Below are positions 1 through 11,170 of a stretch of 64,000 bases of DNA, one piece after another. The DNA is taken from the NCBI RefSeq assembly GCF_918797505.1, contig NC_092797.1, forward strand, positions 17,497,372-17,561,371, written 5' to 3'. Position numbers and translations under genes: made by a program. The notes under the pieces were generated by a model, which made no database searches, was not told the origin of the DNA, and saw only the letters and a list, made by a program, of their open reading frames with translations. This DNA is from Bemisia tabaci (taxonomy: Eukaryota; Arthropoda; Insecta; Hemiptera; Aleyrodidae). Position 1 is the stretch's first letter. Each line of letters opens with the position of its first letter.

Positions 1-606
1 GAGATCAGATTGAGTCTCATTTCAGTTCGAAAATGACCATAGTCAAAAAATACGTTTCATACCTAGCAAAAAAAAAAAAAATGTTTTAAGATCAAACGTA
101 ACCTTAATTCTTTTTCGCCGAAAATGTTTGGTTTTATTTGAGGGCACTGGCGATCTTCGTTCCGTTCGAAACTGCGATCCATCCTTATAGTTTTCAATCG
201 TTTACATTCCCAAATCCAACAATTGCATTAAATTTAGTATCATACTGATAAAACATAAGGTTCGTGGTTACACTTACTATAGCCGATGCTTAATTTCTGG
301 CAGAGCTAATCATGGATCTGGTCATGTTAGCAAGCTCCTTGATAGGCACTATCAGAAATATAGTACTGGCTACTACGCCTGGAGATCATCCAGGAATCCA
401 GTAGCCACTAATATTCTTTTTCTTTTCGCGCCCTGCCTGTCGTTAGTCTCTCTGTGAAAGCTCGAAAAGGTGGACCAAAAATTTTCTCAAATCATTGAAA
501 ACTGTCGGTTCTAGATAATCAGTTTCATTTCTTCATCTCAAATTTCAGTCGATTAGAACTAAACGATCGCCGGATGCGCCAAAAATGTTTTCTATTGATT
601 CTAATC
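1..606. other. Non-coding flank with a short internal duplication
   Basis: No coding exon is recognisable. A stretch near 480-540 (containing CAAATCATTGAAAAC and the TCGGTTC region) is loosely repeated near 843-900 on the far side of the family A insertion. The two may be an old local duplication, or one repeat split by that insertion. Confidence 0.4.
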
Positions 607-766
607 AGAGGCGGATCCAGCAATTCGGCAACACCGGATTTCCTTTATTTAAACCTATGCTAAATAATCGATTCTTGTCGGAGCACCTGGCCTCTCCGAG
701 AATCGATACATTTCCATATGTTTAAATGGAGAAAATCCAATGTTGCCAAATTGCCGGATCCGCCAA
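607..766. mobile_element. Family A palindromic MITE, copy 1
   Basis: The left end (AGAGGCGGATCCAGCAATT) and the right end (AATTGCCGGATCCGCC) are inverted repeats. The whole 160 bp folds on itself around a short centre near 680-690. The element is bracketed by an 11-bp direct repeat, TGATTCTAATC, at 596-606 and 767-777, which looks like a target-site duplication. It has no coding capacity. Its inner core (a TTTAAACCTATG-like box, ATCGATTCTTG, then ATAGGTTTAAATGG in other copies) is shared with family B although the ends differ. Two more copies lie at 37358 and 42236. Superfamily not assigned. Confidence 0.8.
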
Positions 767-1463
767 TGATTCTAATCCGTGTTTTTCTTCTTGCGTTTTT
801 GCAATAGTTTCTACCTCAAAATAGAGTCGCTCCAGAAGTATACGATTCACCAAAAATAGTTTCAAATCATTGAAAACCATCGGCTCAATTCAGATTTTTC
901 TTCTCTCGTTTTTCGCAGCTTTTCCCTTCTCGAGAGTTGAGTTGTCTTCGAACTGAACAATTCAATTAAGCGACTGAATACACTGACGGGGAGGAATGCA
1001 GCCCACAGAGCCTAATTTTCCTCCGGAGAACATACCGCGCTCTCACGGTAGAAGCTCTTCATTTGTCATTCTTTCGTCGTCACGGCTGAGCTGTCGTGAT
1101 CCAGCGAGGCGTTTGGTGGATGGTGGATGGTATGGTACAGCACCGACCGGTAGGCGAAAATGCGCGTCCGCAACTCAAGCAAAGGGCTTTGAATCCCAAT
1201 GGACAGCACAAAGACTCGAGTAGGTGGAAGGAGGTGCCTTCATGCTCATGATGTTTCCATTCGGATACGACACCCATGCGCACATGGGTGCTTGCATCAT
1301 TACGATCCTACTCCAGGTACGTAGTCTCATCCTATTGAGCAATATAAACATACATCTCTAATTGGTAGCGTGGCCCGCGTCCCTCGCAGATTATGTGGTG
1401 AGAAAGCTTTGCGAGGATGATGCCTTGAAACATTTATTTTGAGCATGGTGGAATTCAATTTTT

Positions 1464-1718
1464 GCCGTGCCGCACTGTTATTCGAGTCAATTAGAGAAGT
1501 TAAGTCGAACTTGAAATTTCTGGCTAAAACTGGAAATTTTGATGTTTATTGCGTTACAAGTTAAATTTCAAGGGGTGGTTCTGAAAGAAAATTTCACGAG
1601 GAAACCAAAGGAACCACTTTTGAGATCTCAAAGTTTTGTATGGACGAAGCTTTAAGCGTTTAAAGTTTCCAAATTTTGTCCGACCTCTCCTAATGACTCG
1701 ATCCACTGTGTGCCGTGA
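1464..1718 (+). mobile_element. Family C MITE, copy 1
   Basis: The right end TGACTCGATCCACTGTG is an inverted version of the family's left end, CACAGTGGATCGAGTCA, which is degraded here. The interior is not palindromic, so orientation can be assigned: copies at 1464, 7514 and 49567 read one way, and copies at 13691, 19118 and 21610 the other. Diagnostic internal strings are AATTTTGATGTTTATT, AAATTTCACGAGGAAACCA and TTTCCAAATTTTGTCCGAC. It has no coding capacity and depends on a transposase elsewhere if it is mobile. Target duplication not resolved. Confidence 0.72.
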
Positions 1719-1811
1719 CAAGTTTTATTAATTAACGTTTAAATAAAGTTTTGAAAGATTTGTCTTTCCTTCCAAATTTTATTGCTGCTGAATGCAGTTT
1801 TGGCAGGTTAG

Positions 1812-1965
1812 CAGTGGCGTGGCGTGAGTGGTGGATTTCTCCATTTGAAGCTGTGGTAAAGAATCCATTATCAGGTGCTCGTTGCGAACAACCTGTTTAT
1901 CGATCCTTTTCCACAAGTCTAAATGGCGGATCAATCTATACATCGCAAAGAACGCCACGCCATTG
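1812..1965. mobile_element. Family B hAT-like MITE, copy 1
   Basis: It begins CAGTGGCGTGGCGTG and ends with the near-inverse CACGCCACGCCATTG form, with an imperfectly palindromic interior. Ends of the CAGTGGCGT type are common among hAT transposons, and the sibling at 18824 carries a near-perfect 8-bp duplication as that superfamily requires. The interior (TTTATCGATCCTTTTCCA) matches the other copies. Apparent small reading frames across it are shadows of the palindrome. Confidence 0.75.
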
Positions 1966-2580
1966 TAGGAAAGCAGCAATTTGCAAGCGGCTCATGTGTG
2001 GTTTCGACAAATCGAAATAGTGCGCATCGGCAAGATGAGGGTTTGATCGGTAATGGTCTCTTAAAGAACGATCTCAGCGTAAAACGCCTTCAGTTTCCCG
2101 TGATACTCAACGCCTCGTCAAACAGTTCGTTTAGTTGCCTACCCACCCCAGACCCAACTGAGGACACCGATTTGACTACACGCTCACGCGAGTGTGCATC
2201 ATTGTTGCCAGATGGTGCTATAAATTCAGCACTTTTCTCCATTTACCTTATTGTAAAATTTCCACGTTTTTTACACAATCTTTCAACCTAGGTGTGCATG
2301 TAGTTTCCTTGTTTTTACGGTGGAAAACCTTTCTAAGTCAACTGGAGGTCGATGGTTTGCGGTCAAATGATCAGTATTCTCCTCTTGTTCCTTTAATTCT
2401 GAATTTTATACTTTTTTGGTGGTTTTTTTTTATTTATTATCACCGGTGGCTTGAAAATTGCCGATGATTGCTAATTGCTTGTGACCCAGTCCACTCAATG
2501 CGATCGGGAAATTTTATAGGGCACAATTATCTAAAACAAAACTAAAAAACTAGCGTCACGATTAACAATAATCTGTAATT

Positions 2581-2703
2581 CGTCGCACTCCTGACATAAA
2601 GATGTATCTACACTACGCGATGATCCCTGCCGTCCATATACCTTAACGCTTTCCCGGGCTCATTTCAAAGTGTAGTTACGCCCATATGTTATTCGAGGGA
2701 CGG
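2581..2703. mobile_element. Family P short palindromic element, copy 1 (diverged)
   Basis: The right half contains GGGCTCATTTCAAAGTGTAG followed by TTACGCCC and GAGGGACG. The left half begins CGTCGCACTCCTGACATAA and has a degenerate inverse. The layout (CGTCC.TCTGACGTAAGGGCGTAACT, a GAGCCCTG box, then the inverse) is shared with copies at 43171, 53265 and 59985. A 19-base piece of the same element, GGGCGTAACTACACTTTGA, recurs near 62021. Non-coding. Confidence 0.55.
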
Positions 2704-5700
2704 ATTGTCCCCTCCCTCCAAAATTAACGATTTTCTCGAAATATCCCGGGGTAAGTATTTATTTTGACCGTATCAAAATGTAAAATATATGACTTATGCA
2801 AATTATTGACTTATTCTTTCACTTTTTCATTTTATTTTCTACAGAGGAAAAAATGCAAGCGAAAATTCTGAAACAGCGTAGCCGAGTCACAAGTTTCCCC
2901 GAGTCTCCTTTTAGACGTATCGATTTTCAAAGACCGCTCACCGGTTCGTTGAAATGCCTCTCTCGGGCCCAGGGACCAACTTCGAGGTTGGTCATTCCTC
3001 TCCTTGAGTGCATAGGATTCCCGGTAGATTAGTCAACCCGCGAAGCGTAAACCCCTTCCCTCAATCTGGCGCACCATTGCCGGTTCGCGAAAAAATCCAC
3101 AAGTTTAAAAATCAACGCTGGATCGGAAAAATCCACCGCAAAAGCGGCAACACCGCCGTGCCGGCTTTCCCTCTCAATGAAATACCATCAGCATCATTAT
3201 ACAGGTATGATCGGTGTCGCCACCGAGCGGCGGGATGAGGGGGAGGGGTGAGCCCACATAAAATTTATATACATGTTTATTTCAATAAATATGAAGTTCG
3301 GCTGAGTTATTTATTGGACTCATTTGGGGTATTAATTCCGAGCTAACTGGGAGAATTCTGTGACCCGCGTATCGGGTCCTGTGTTCGGAAGAAGGGGGGG
3401 GGGGGAGGGGGCGTGTGTGTGTGGGAGATGTGTGCGATCCGATGTTGCTGTTCTGTGAAGAATTCCCCGGTTATTTCAGTACTGACTCGTTTAGAATGAG
3501 CTGATAGTGTAATAGATTTAGCATTACTGCTGGCACTGGTTCCTGGAATCAGGCCTGGTTGTGCTGATTCCTCTTCATCTTTTGGCCGCGTATAGTCCCA
3601 CAACGCCTCCAACAATAAGCGTAAGTTTCGTTGTCGGCTCATTACTCATGAATTGGAATCATTGCGGAAAACCAATGCAATATGTCTACCTTCCCTGCGC
3701 GCAAAAAGGACTCGATATTCCTCCAGCCGGTACTGAAACTTCAGGTACTTTCGACTTAATGAGCGCAAATAACAGGGCTTTCTGGAAATTAAATACTTTA
3801 TTTGAGAACGCACATAAATAAACAAAAAGACCGGTAAATCATTTAAAACTGGTGAATTTTTATGTAAATGGTTATGGCGGTTTTTCAGCGAGCTCTTTCA
3901 GCTACCGCGGTGTGGTTTATATGCATGGCTACTACCTTCGCCTCTGGAGAGGTGTTCAAGATTGATGGGCACTCTCTCACTTGCTAAAAAGGATTGTGAA
4001 AAACCGCATAATAAATTGGACGTTGTTGCTTGACTCATCTCAGAATTCTCGTCCCATATCCGAACAAAGTTTTGATAAACGGTGTCAAATGATGAACCTC
4101 TCACCTCCGAGGAGATATCAGTATAACTGTCTCCAGACAGATTCCCTCACGCAAGTCAGCCATGGATCACAATCTCCCAAGGCCCCAGAGTCGTTAAACC
4201 ACACAACTCGCACGAGTCAGGAACACTTTACTTTCAAGACAGCTTGATAGTTTGATTTCATGCTAGAGAGATTTATTCCGTAGGGGAAAGCCTCCTGTTT
4301 TGTTCAGAAACATTTTCATTTCCCTGATGATTTTTCTAAAAAGTCGACTAAAGTAAGACTAAGTCTCTAAAGTGCGCTTCCCAACCACAGCAACGAGATA
4401 TTATCGGGATAAAACAACAAGGAGTTCTTTGCTGTCGGTCTAGCAAAATGCAAACAACTTTATTCAATCATCAATTAGTTATTCAGATCATGCATTTAAG
4501 ACTTTAGAAGTATTTGATCTTTTTAAATAGGACTTTGATTGTAGTGAAACGAGAGGAAAAATTAGTGAAAGGTTTAACAACGTCATCTCATACTTATGAG
4601 TCAAATATTATTATGCTCTATCGTAATACCGAAGATGACGCGTCATCTCGGAGAAAAATGAGGTATAGCTGTTTTTCGCTACATCGTAGAAAAAATATCT
4701 TTCGAACACAAATATCTGCTTATTTGACATTTTGTCGTAAGATACCTACAAATGAGGCAAATTTTTGCGGGTAGTGTAGGTCGATTTTTTTCAAGTAGAT
4801 CGGTAGGGTTGCAAACCAAAGAAGAAAAACGCTCTGCTGAAGTCAAGGACTGAAGTCAGGTGCTCGATGACTTTGGACCAGCATTTGCATACATCTGGTA
4901 CTGGAACTTTTCAAATGGATTATGTGCCTGAGAGTTAGTGAAGAAACTATTCGCATCATCGTATTCAATATATAGCAGGTATGGTAAAGTGCGAAAAGAG
5001 TGGATTTAAGTCTAATTTTCTTTTATCGGACGAGTAAATTACTGATGGGTCATATTTAATTGCAGTTGTTTCCTTCACTGCAGAAAAAACCAACAGCACA
5101 AAGGGGGAAAAAGGGAGATAAAATTACTGGACTGGATAAGCATATAGTTGTCTTCTCGCACGAATAAAGTTAGCCGCCGTCATGTGGCCGGCCATCCACA
5201 TCTGAATGATCGCCGAGCCATCACTCCCTGGTCATTTTCACGAAGTAAAGGTGAATTCTTTTTTCCTCTCTCTCTCAAGGCGCACGAAATGTTAGGATAA
5301 GAATCGCAACTAGACACTGATAAATCTGTAAGCCAGTAAGTGTTGTGACTTAGTGAGTGTGAGTTGAGTGTCACTTTATGCGCCCTCTGAGACCCCTCCC
5401 GATGGAGAGGAAATTTATTCAAAGAATGCGTCACTAATCGTAACCCATTTCCGTGGCTGGAAAAAAAGACAAGACGGGTTCTTGGATCGAACCTCCTGAA
5501 CCAAATTAGGGTGTCTAGATTTTGCCCAGTCTCCATAAGTTATTAGTAAGTACCTGTTGCCGGGTCATATCGGTTCTTTTTCTCTCTCTCTTACTCTTCC
5601 GTTCTTTGATTAAATAAACGAATGCATGTACTTTTTCACCGTGCGACAGCGAGGTCATAAATATCAACCCACACTGATTCTGAAGTTTTTGACACAGCCA

Positions 5701-6286
5701 CAGGCTGCAACAAATTGAACACCAGTGGCGCTAAACAATGCGAATTCCAAATGCTTCAGACTTTGGACCTCATTGAGTCATTGCTGGCAAAATAAATGAC
5801 GGTCTGGAGCGGCTGTAGCTGTCGCTTTTTTCTCTATTTTTTGTCGACAAAAAAATGGATGTACCGTCGAAAAACAGTAGTGGGTCATTAATTTTATTCT
5901 GGCGAAGAGGTAATGAATAAAATAGGTCTATTAAGAGAAATAATGATATTCGAGATTAATAGATTGCCTTCAATCAGCAGGGTAGGCAAAAAACCACGGT
6001 ATAAGATTAGGGAGATTAATCAAACAGTGCTGCATCAGGTACTACTCCATAAAAAGTGAAAAAAAAGGTGAAAATTGAAAAGCTAGAGACGACTAAACGC
6101 CGGTTTATAGGCAGGATAGAAATCTAAGCCGGTCAATTCTCCTATTTCATTTTGAAAAGAAGAAAATCGGATGGTCAGAAAAAGCGCCTTCAAAAATGAA
6201 GGTAGACATGAATCTATCGAAGCTTTCGTTACCTGTTCATGTGCAATATCGCAATAGATTTAGCTTCCCACCCTTCTGGTACACCC
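2704..6286. other. 3.6 kb without recognisable genes
   Basis: Apparent frames are short and show no domain or repeated codon pattern. A G-rich run at about 3393-3412 is followed by a short GT repeat near 3413-3422. No transposon ends were recognised. The stretch looks like unique intergenic or intronic sequence. Confidence 0.4.
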
Positions 6287-6533
6287 CCGTGCTAAGGAAA
6301 AACGCCGTATGAACCTTCCGACGTTGCCAAATTTCCTTTGGTAAATCACGAATTTTTTGGAAAATTTGTAAATATTTTTCCTCCAATTTTTCAGATAATT
6401 TTGTTCGCAATTTTACCTAAAGTTCCTGAAAATTTCAAGGAAAAATATTCAAAACTTTCTTAAAATATAACTCTTTTCCAAGAGGAAATTTGGCAACTCT
6501 CGAATGTTCATACGGCGTTTATCCTTAGCACGG
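6287..6533. mobile_element. Family M MITE, copy 1
   Basis: The inverted ends are CCGTGCTAAGGAAAAACGCC and GGCGTTTATCCTTAGCACGG. Just inside them lie GACGTTGCCAAATTTCC and its inverse GGAAATTTGGCAACTC, so about 60 bp at each end is palindromic. The roughly 120-bp AT-rich centre (TCAGATAATTTTGTTCG, TTCAAGGAAAAATATTC) matches copies at 26556 and 60090. No coding capacity. Superfamily not identified by eye. Confidence 0.8.
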
Positions 6534-7062
6534 CAGTATAGGGAGCACTTTAAGCTGCTCCTGACGCTTCTTTCAAATATAGCACACGGGTATTTTTCTA
6601 CTCTTTAACTTTTTCCCTCACCGTAAACTCCGCTTTTTTTCTTTTTATATAGAAAAAAGGAAACTCTCACCTTCGGGAGTTGTTTAAAAGACCCAATTTT
6701 TCCGCGTGAAAAGAACTGACTCTCCCAGGTTTCGCACACTCGCACTACCCGATAATTGAGGAGCTCAGGGACTGAAACTGAACACGGGAAAAGCATCGGA
6801 AAGGTTGCCACAGCGTGCATAATACAAGCATTTTTTCACACATCGCGTCGAATATTTAACGCCTTTCACGTGAAATTCGACAACGAACATCAAGCGACAG
6901 CGTTGAAAAGAGCGAGTGTGAAGCGAGGGAAGGGATGTTAGCTACGTCAGTCTTCGCTTTTTCGCTAGTCCTACGTCTGACTGAAGTTTATGAAGTCATA
7001 GCTTACTCCAGTGAATGAGAGCAGAATTTCATTTCAACCGTTTCAAGTTGACTCGCCTGAAT

Positions 7063-7222
7063 CACCCTTGTGTCGTGCTCCGCGATGAATCGATATCGAT
7101 ATGCCATTTAAACCTATGGAGAAGGGTCGATTATCAGAGTGTTCACAACGGACACCTCAATGATCGATTCTTTACCACAGCTTCAAACGGGATGATATCG
7201 ATAGTCGGTGCTCACGCCACTG
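7063..7222. mobile_element. Family B hAT-like MITE, copy 4 (diverged)
   Basis: Right end GCTCACGCCACTG and the internal boxes ATGCCATTTAAACCTATGG and ATCGATTCTTTACCA match family B. The left end (around TGTCGTGCTCCGCGATG) is eroded. The centre, AGGGTCGATTATCAGAGTG, matches the copy at 18824 in inverted sense. Non-coding. Confidence 0.65.
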
Positions 7223-7513
7223 TCTCAGATTTGAGATCCGCCGAGAGGACGAAGTCGATGGCGGCGAAGAGGGGAGGGGGAAGGGGGTGATAAAGCCGAA
7301 GGGATAAAGAGAGTAAACTTCCGTAATAATACTTAAGTAAACATCGTGAAAGCATTTTCGTCCGAATGATTGAGGAGCGCATAATGGTAAAGGTACCTAG
7401 CTGGAGGTTATCAGCGTGTATTTAAATGCAGGTTCGCTTAACATGGTCGCGGAGAGGTGACAAAATGCATGTAAATTTATACCATCAATTTTGCCGCTCG
7501 CCGCACCGCCGCG

Positions 7514-7757
7514 CTGCCGCCGTACAGTGGGTCCAGCCGATCAGAGAGGTCGGACGTAAAATTGTTCACTAAAAAACTGAAAATTTTGATGTTTATTCCG
7601 TCACATTTTAAATTTTTAGGGGTGTCTATGGAAGAAAATTTCACGAGGAAACCATTTTTAGAAACTCAAAGTTTTGTATGAACGGAGTTATGAGCTTTCA
7701 AAGTTTCCAAATTGTGTCCGACTTCTCACGCTCGCTCGATCCGTTGTGCGCCGTGCC
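7514..7757 (+). mobile_element. Family C MITE, copy 2
   Basis: The left end (ACAGTGGGTCCAGCCGATCA, then GAGAGGTCGGAC) and right end (CTCGATCCGTTGTGCGCC) are eroded inverted repeats. The interior repeats AAAATTTTGATGTTTATT, GAAGAAAATTTCACGAGG and TTTCCAAATTGTGTCCGAC in the same order as the copy at 1464. The surrounding DNA at 7495-7525 is CpG-rich. Confidence 0.7.
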
Positions 7758-8248
7758 GAGGGCACACACCCGAACCGAAGCGCTTATAAACTGAAAACGT
7801 TCGAGCAATTACGTGCCCCACAATTATTTTATCATTAGTCGGATTAAGCATCGTCTTTTCGCGGCCTTTCTCTTCGGGAGAGTGAATCCGATGGCCCTTG
7901 AATAAGACCTTAAGAGGTGGGATAAATGAAGCTTCATCTTGTGGCCACATGACCGTAAATGTGTTTCCGTCATTATTAGAAAGTGGAAGAAGAGCGTCTC
8001 CACTATCCATTCGCAATTTTGGGAACTCATTATCTCATCAAAGCTGTTATTTTGAGCCACCGATTTGTTTTTGCTCATCAAAATATTCATCGTGGATATT
8101 TAAAGACCACGGACTCATTTTTCTAAAAACGTCAGTTAGAGTGTTCAACTCTGACCCACCCACGATATTTGAAAATACAATTTCTTTTAAGATTGATTCC
8201 ATATTCATAATTGTCAAAAGGACACTTGCGGATGACAAACAGCAACCT

Positions 8249-8249
<1 letters not shown>

Positions 8250-8296
<47 letters not shown>
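8250..8296. repeat. Poly-T tract of about 47 bases
   Basis: An uninterrupted T run is flanked by AGCAACCTG and AACTTTTCACTG. On the minus strand it would be a long poly-A tail, but no retroposon body was recognised next to it. Either a homopolymer microsatellite or the tail of a minus-strand retroposed copy. Exact length is prone to assembly error. Confidence 0.85.
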
Positions 8297-8299
<3 letters not shown>

Positions 8300-9467
8300 T
8301 TTTCACTGAAGAAGTTTCTACCGAAGAAAGTTCCTCAAATCACATGACCGATGACGTATTTTTAGATTTTCTAACAGCCGGAAACAGACGGACAATCGCC
8401 TTGAAAACATGAATTCTTACTCACACGAAATTTCCCATTCCTTTCCCTTCATATGCCAGCATATTTTTTAAAAATACCAAATTATCAGTTTTGCTTATAA
8501 TTCGGACTTGTAAGTATAGGAAAATTTTAAAAAAGGTATAATAAAACTAATAGGCGGATTCAGACACCCCAAAAATTTTTCGAAATTTTAAAGCATCTAA
8601 TATGCAGTTTGAGTCAACTTTTTCATGATTAAGTACCAAATGTAAGCGATCTTGCTTCTTCTCCTCTCCGTGTCTTCCTTTTTTGCTTTCTTTCCTTTTT
8701 CCTACTCCTTTTTTCGGGCGAACAGGGGGAGGGGGGACGCACACCCCCTACGCCTCCCCCCCTTCCCCCGGATCCGCCTTGATAAACTGTTATTACTCAT
8801 AAACCGAATAGGGGGAATTTGCAACTCTCAGACTGAGAGGGGAGTTTTTGTACGCCGTTGACTCTTCAATTTACTATTTTCAACCTGAACGGTTCCGTTG
8901 CGGTGGGAGCCGAAAGCCAAAAACTTCTACATCCATTGTACCACGATAATTTCCCCCTGGCGAAGAACAGAGACGCACATATCTCATGCATCTCTGAGCA
9001 CATACGATTTTCGTCGGTCGGGAAAGCTAATCCCTGAAAAAGCGGTCAGATCATGATATTACGGACGTGGTTAAAATGATGTACATACAACTTAATGTAT
9101 AAGCTGTACGGGAGAGCGGGGCTGGGGGAGGGTCGATATACGAGTTTAACCGCAGGCCTTATCCCCGCGATCCTGCAGTTTTCTGTTTGTGTTGGTGAGT
9201 AATATTTGCTCCCTGGCGTTAGGCCAACAAAGCGACAGGCCGACAGGCTCCAAACAAAATATTTTCCCCCGACTAATACCGTTTAAGTGACTGCGAATCG
9301 GAACTCAATAGAGCTGCCAAATTTGCTTCGCGCCGAGATATTCATTAAATGTCCTGTTGGTTTTGTCAAATGTTTCCAGTAGGTTGAACTGATTAATTGC
9401 GAGACTATTAAATCGTGTAAAAACTGCGCTACCGACGCTCACTAATTTGTCGAATGGAAAAATCATA
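8297..9467. other. Non-coding segment with polypyrimidine and C-rich stretches
   Basis: Contains TC-rich runs near 8655-8715 and C/G-rich runs near 8727-8770. No exon, RNA gene or transposon end is recognised. Confidence 0.4.
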
Positions 9468-9683
9468 CACTGGAAAAAGTTACGGGCAATGTAGACATAC
9501 CGTCCGTTCCGGGCTCAGAGGCCGACACTTCCGGGTGCTGGAGCCGGCCGTAGCTTCGATTGCTCCTGGAGCTACGTCCGGAACTTTCGGCCTCTGAGCC
9601 CGGAACGCGGACGCGGACGGTATGTCTATATAGCCCGTAAGTACGGCTTCCACGGTCGGAGTTTTTTTTTTTTTTTTTCAATG
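9468..9683. mobile_element. GC-rich hairpin MITE with CACTGGAAAAA ends (family H)
   Basis: TA at 9466-9467 precedes CACTGGAAAAAG. The right end is a T run followed by CAATG and TA at 9684-9685, which matches a TA target duplication as in Tc1/mariner-type elements. Inside lies a strong palindrome at 9480-9640: TTACGGGCAATGTAGACATA pairs with the inverse ending TATAGCCCGTAA, and CGGGCTCAGAGGCCGA pairs with TCGGCCTCTGAGCCCG. The GC-rich core contrasts with the AT-rich surroundings. Its ends resemble family J. Confidence 0.75.
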
Positions 9684-11169
9684 TACAAATTCAGGATTTT
9701 GATGTATTATTTTGGATCTGATCAAGAAAAGAGAGTCTCGTTTTGTTTTGAAGGGCCAGCCGTAAATTACATAACGCACTTTTTCGGGATTTTTGACTCC
9801 TCTCACCCTCCCCATTGTAACGCTTTTCCTCTCCTCCTCCTCTCCTCCAACCTCCTCCTCTCCTTCTTCCTCCTCCTCTCCTTCTTCCTCCCCTCCTTTT
9901 CATATTTTCCTTCTTCTTTTCTTCCCTCGTCTACTTCATTCATGAGAGTTATGAGAGACGTGAACGTCGAGTATGCAAAATCAGCATTTTCTCTCAAACT
10001 TACCACCAAAATCGGAATTGAACGAATGCAACTGAGCGTTTTGTGGATTCTGAATGCTTGAATAGAGGAGGATCATATCTTTGTCTCATTTACCATCATT
10101 TGAAATGGCTTAATTTTATTCCAACATCTCAAATTTTCATCAGAAGACTTATCTATTCATGTGTCAATGGACGAACGATTCACACCAGAAATCTCTGAAC
10201 ATTTTTCTCCAATTTTAGGGTCATCGAGGCTGCACAAAAACTATAAAAAGAAAATTTGTAACCGCTCCTGCGTGAATGAATAAGTTGCCAAATTAATGGT
10301 TGCAACATTGTAATGCAATTAACGTCTTCTCCACCAGTTCTCACCCCATTTATTCTTAAGACACAGTCATGAAGCCACAATTCTTTGACGTGCATGGCCC
10401 ATCACTGAGAAGTGAATTTCGCTCATTTATTTTCTCACATTATACTTTCCTTTGATTTTCACCCCGAAAATGACCACGTCATTTGCCGCGAGTATTGTTC
10501 GAAATTCAAGCCAGGTACAATAGTATCAAAGAATCGACACCGTTTTGCGGTTGACTGATTCGAGACAGCCCAGTCCCACTCTTATGAATTCCTACACCAA
10601 CGGCCGAAGATTGATATGATAAAGTGTAACAAATTAGTCGTTTTATCATGGATTTGACCATCCATTTCTTCCGAATTTGCATATTTCATGCGAGCTCATA
10701 AATATCATCCTTCGCATAATTAATATTCGGCCGGTCAAAGCGGGGATAAATCAACGGGCACGATGATAAAATCAAAAATATTTCGCCGGCGCGGCGGGCA
10801 AGTCACCGAGTTGACAAAAATTACTTACCGAAACTCAGTATTCGTAACAAGGAATGTATGTTGCTTTTGTATCACCGTCGCAAAAGCAGTTTATCACGAT
10901 CATTTAATTCGGTGTGCATACGTCAATCGGTAAAATGCTAAAATGTCAAGTGTCAAAATGTATTAATTTCGTGTGGACAATAGTTTGGAACTTAAGACTC
11001 AAATCATCTCTCCGGACCCTCTCGGAATTATGGAGATCATTGCGAGGAACGCCTGAAATGCGAGGTTAGTGCGTTTTCCTCCTCTGTGGCTTCAACGGTC
11101 AAAACTCGCCCAACAAGAAATATGGTAAAATGGTATGGTAAGACGGTAAGGCATCCTGGCAAGCGTTTT
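9684..11169. other. Non-coding segment with polypyrimidine tract
   Basis: A CTCCTC/TTCTTCC-rich tract spans about 9825-9925. Small frames on both strands there are low-complexity shadows. The rest shows no recognisable element. Confidence 0.45.
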
Positions 11170-11170
11170 T

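Noticed and set aside
8250..8296. Processed pseudogene tail on the minus strand
   Set aside because: The poly-T run has no recognisable gene-derived body beside it and no identified target duplication.
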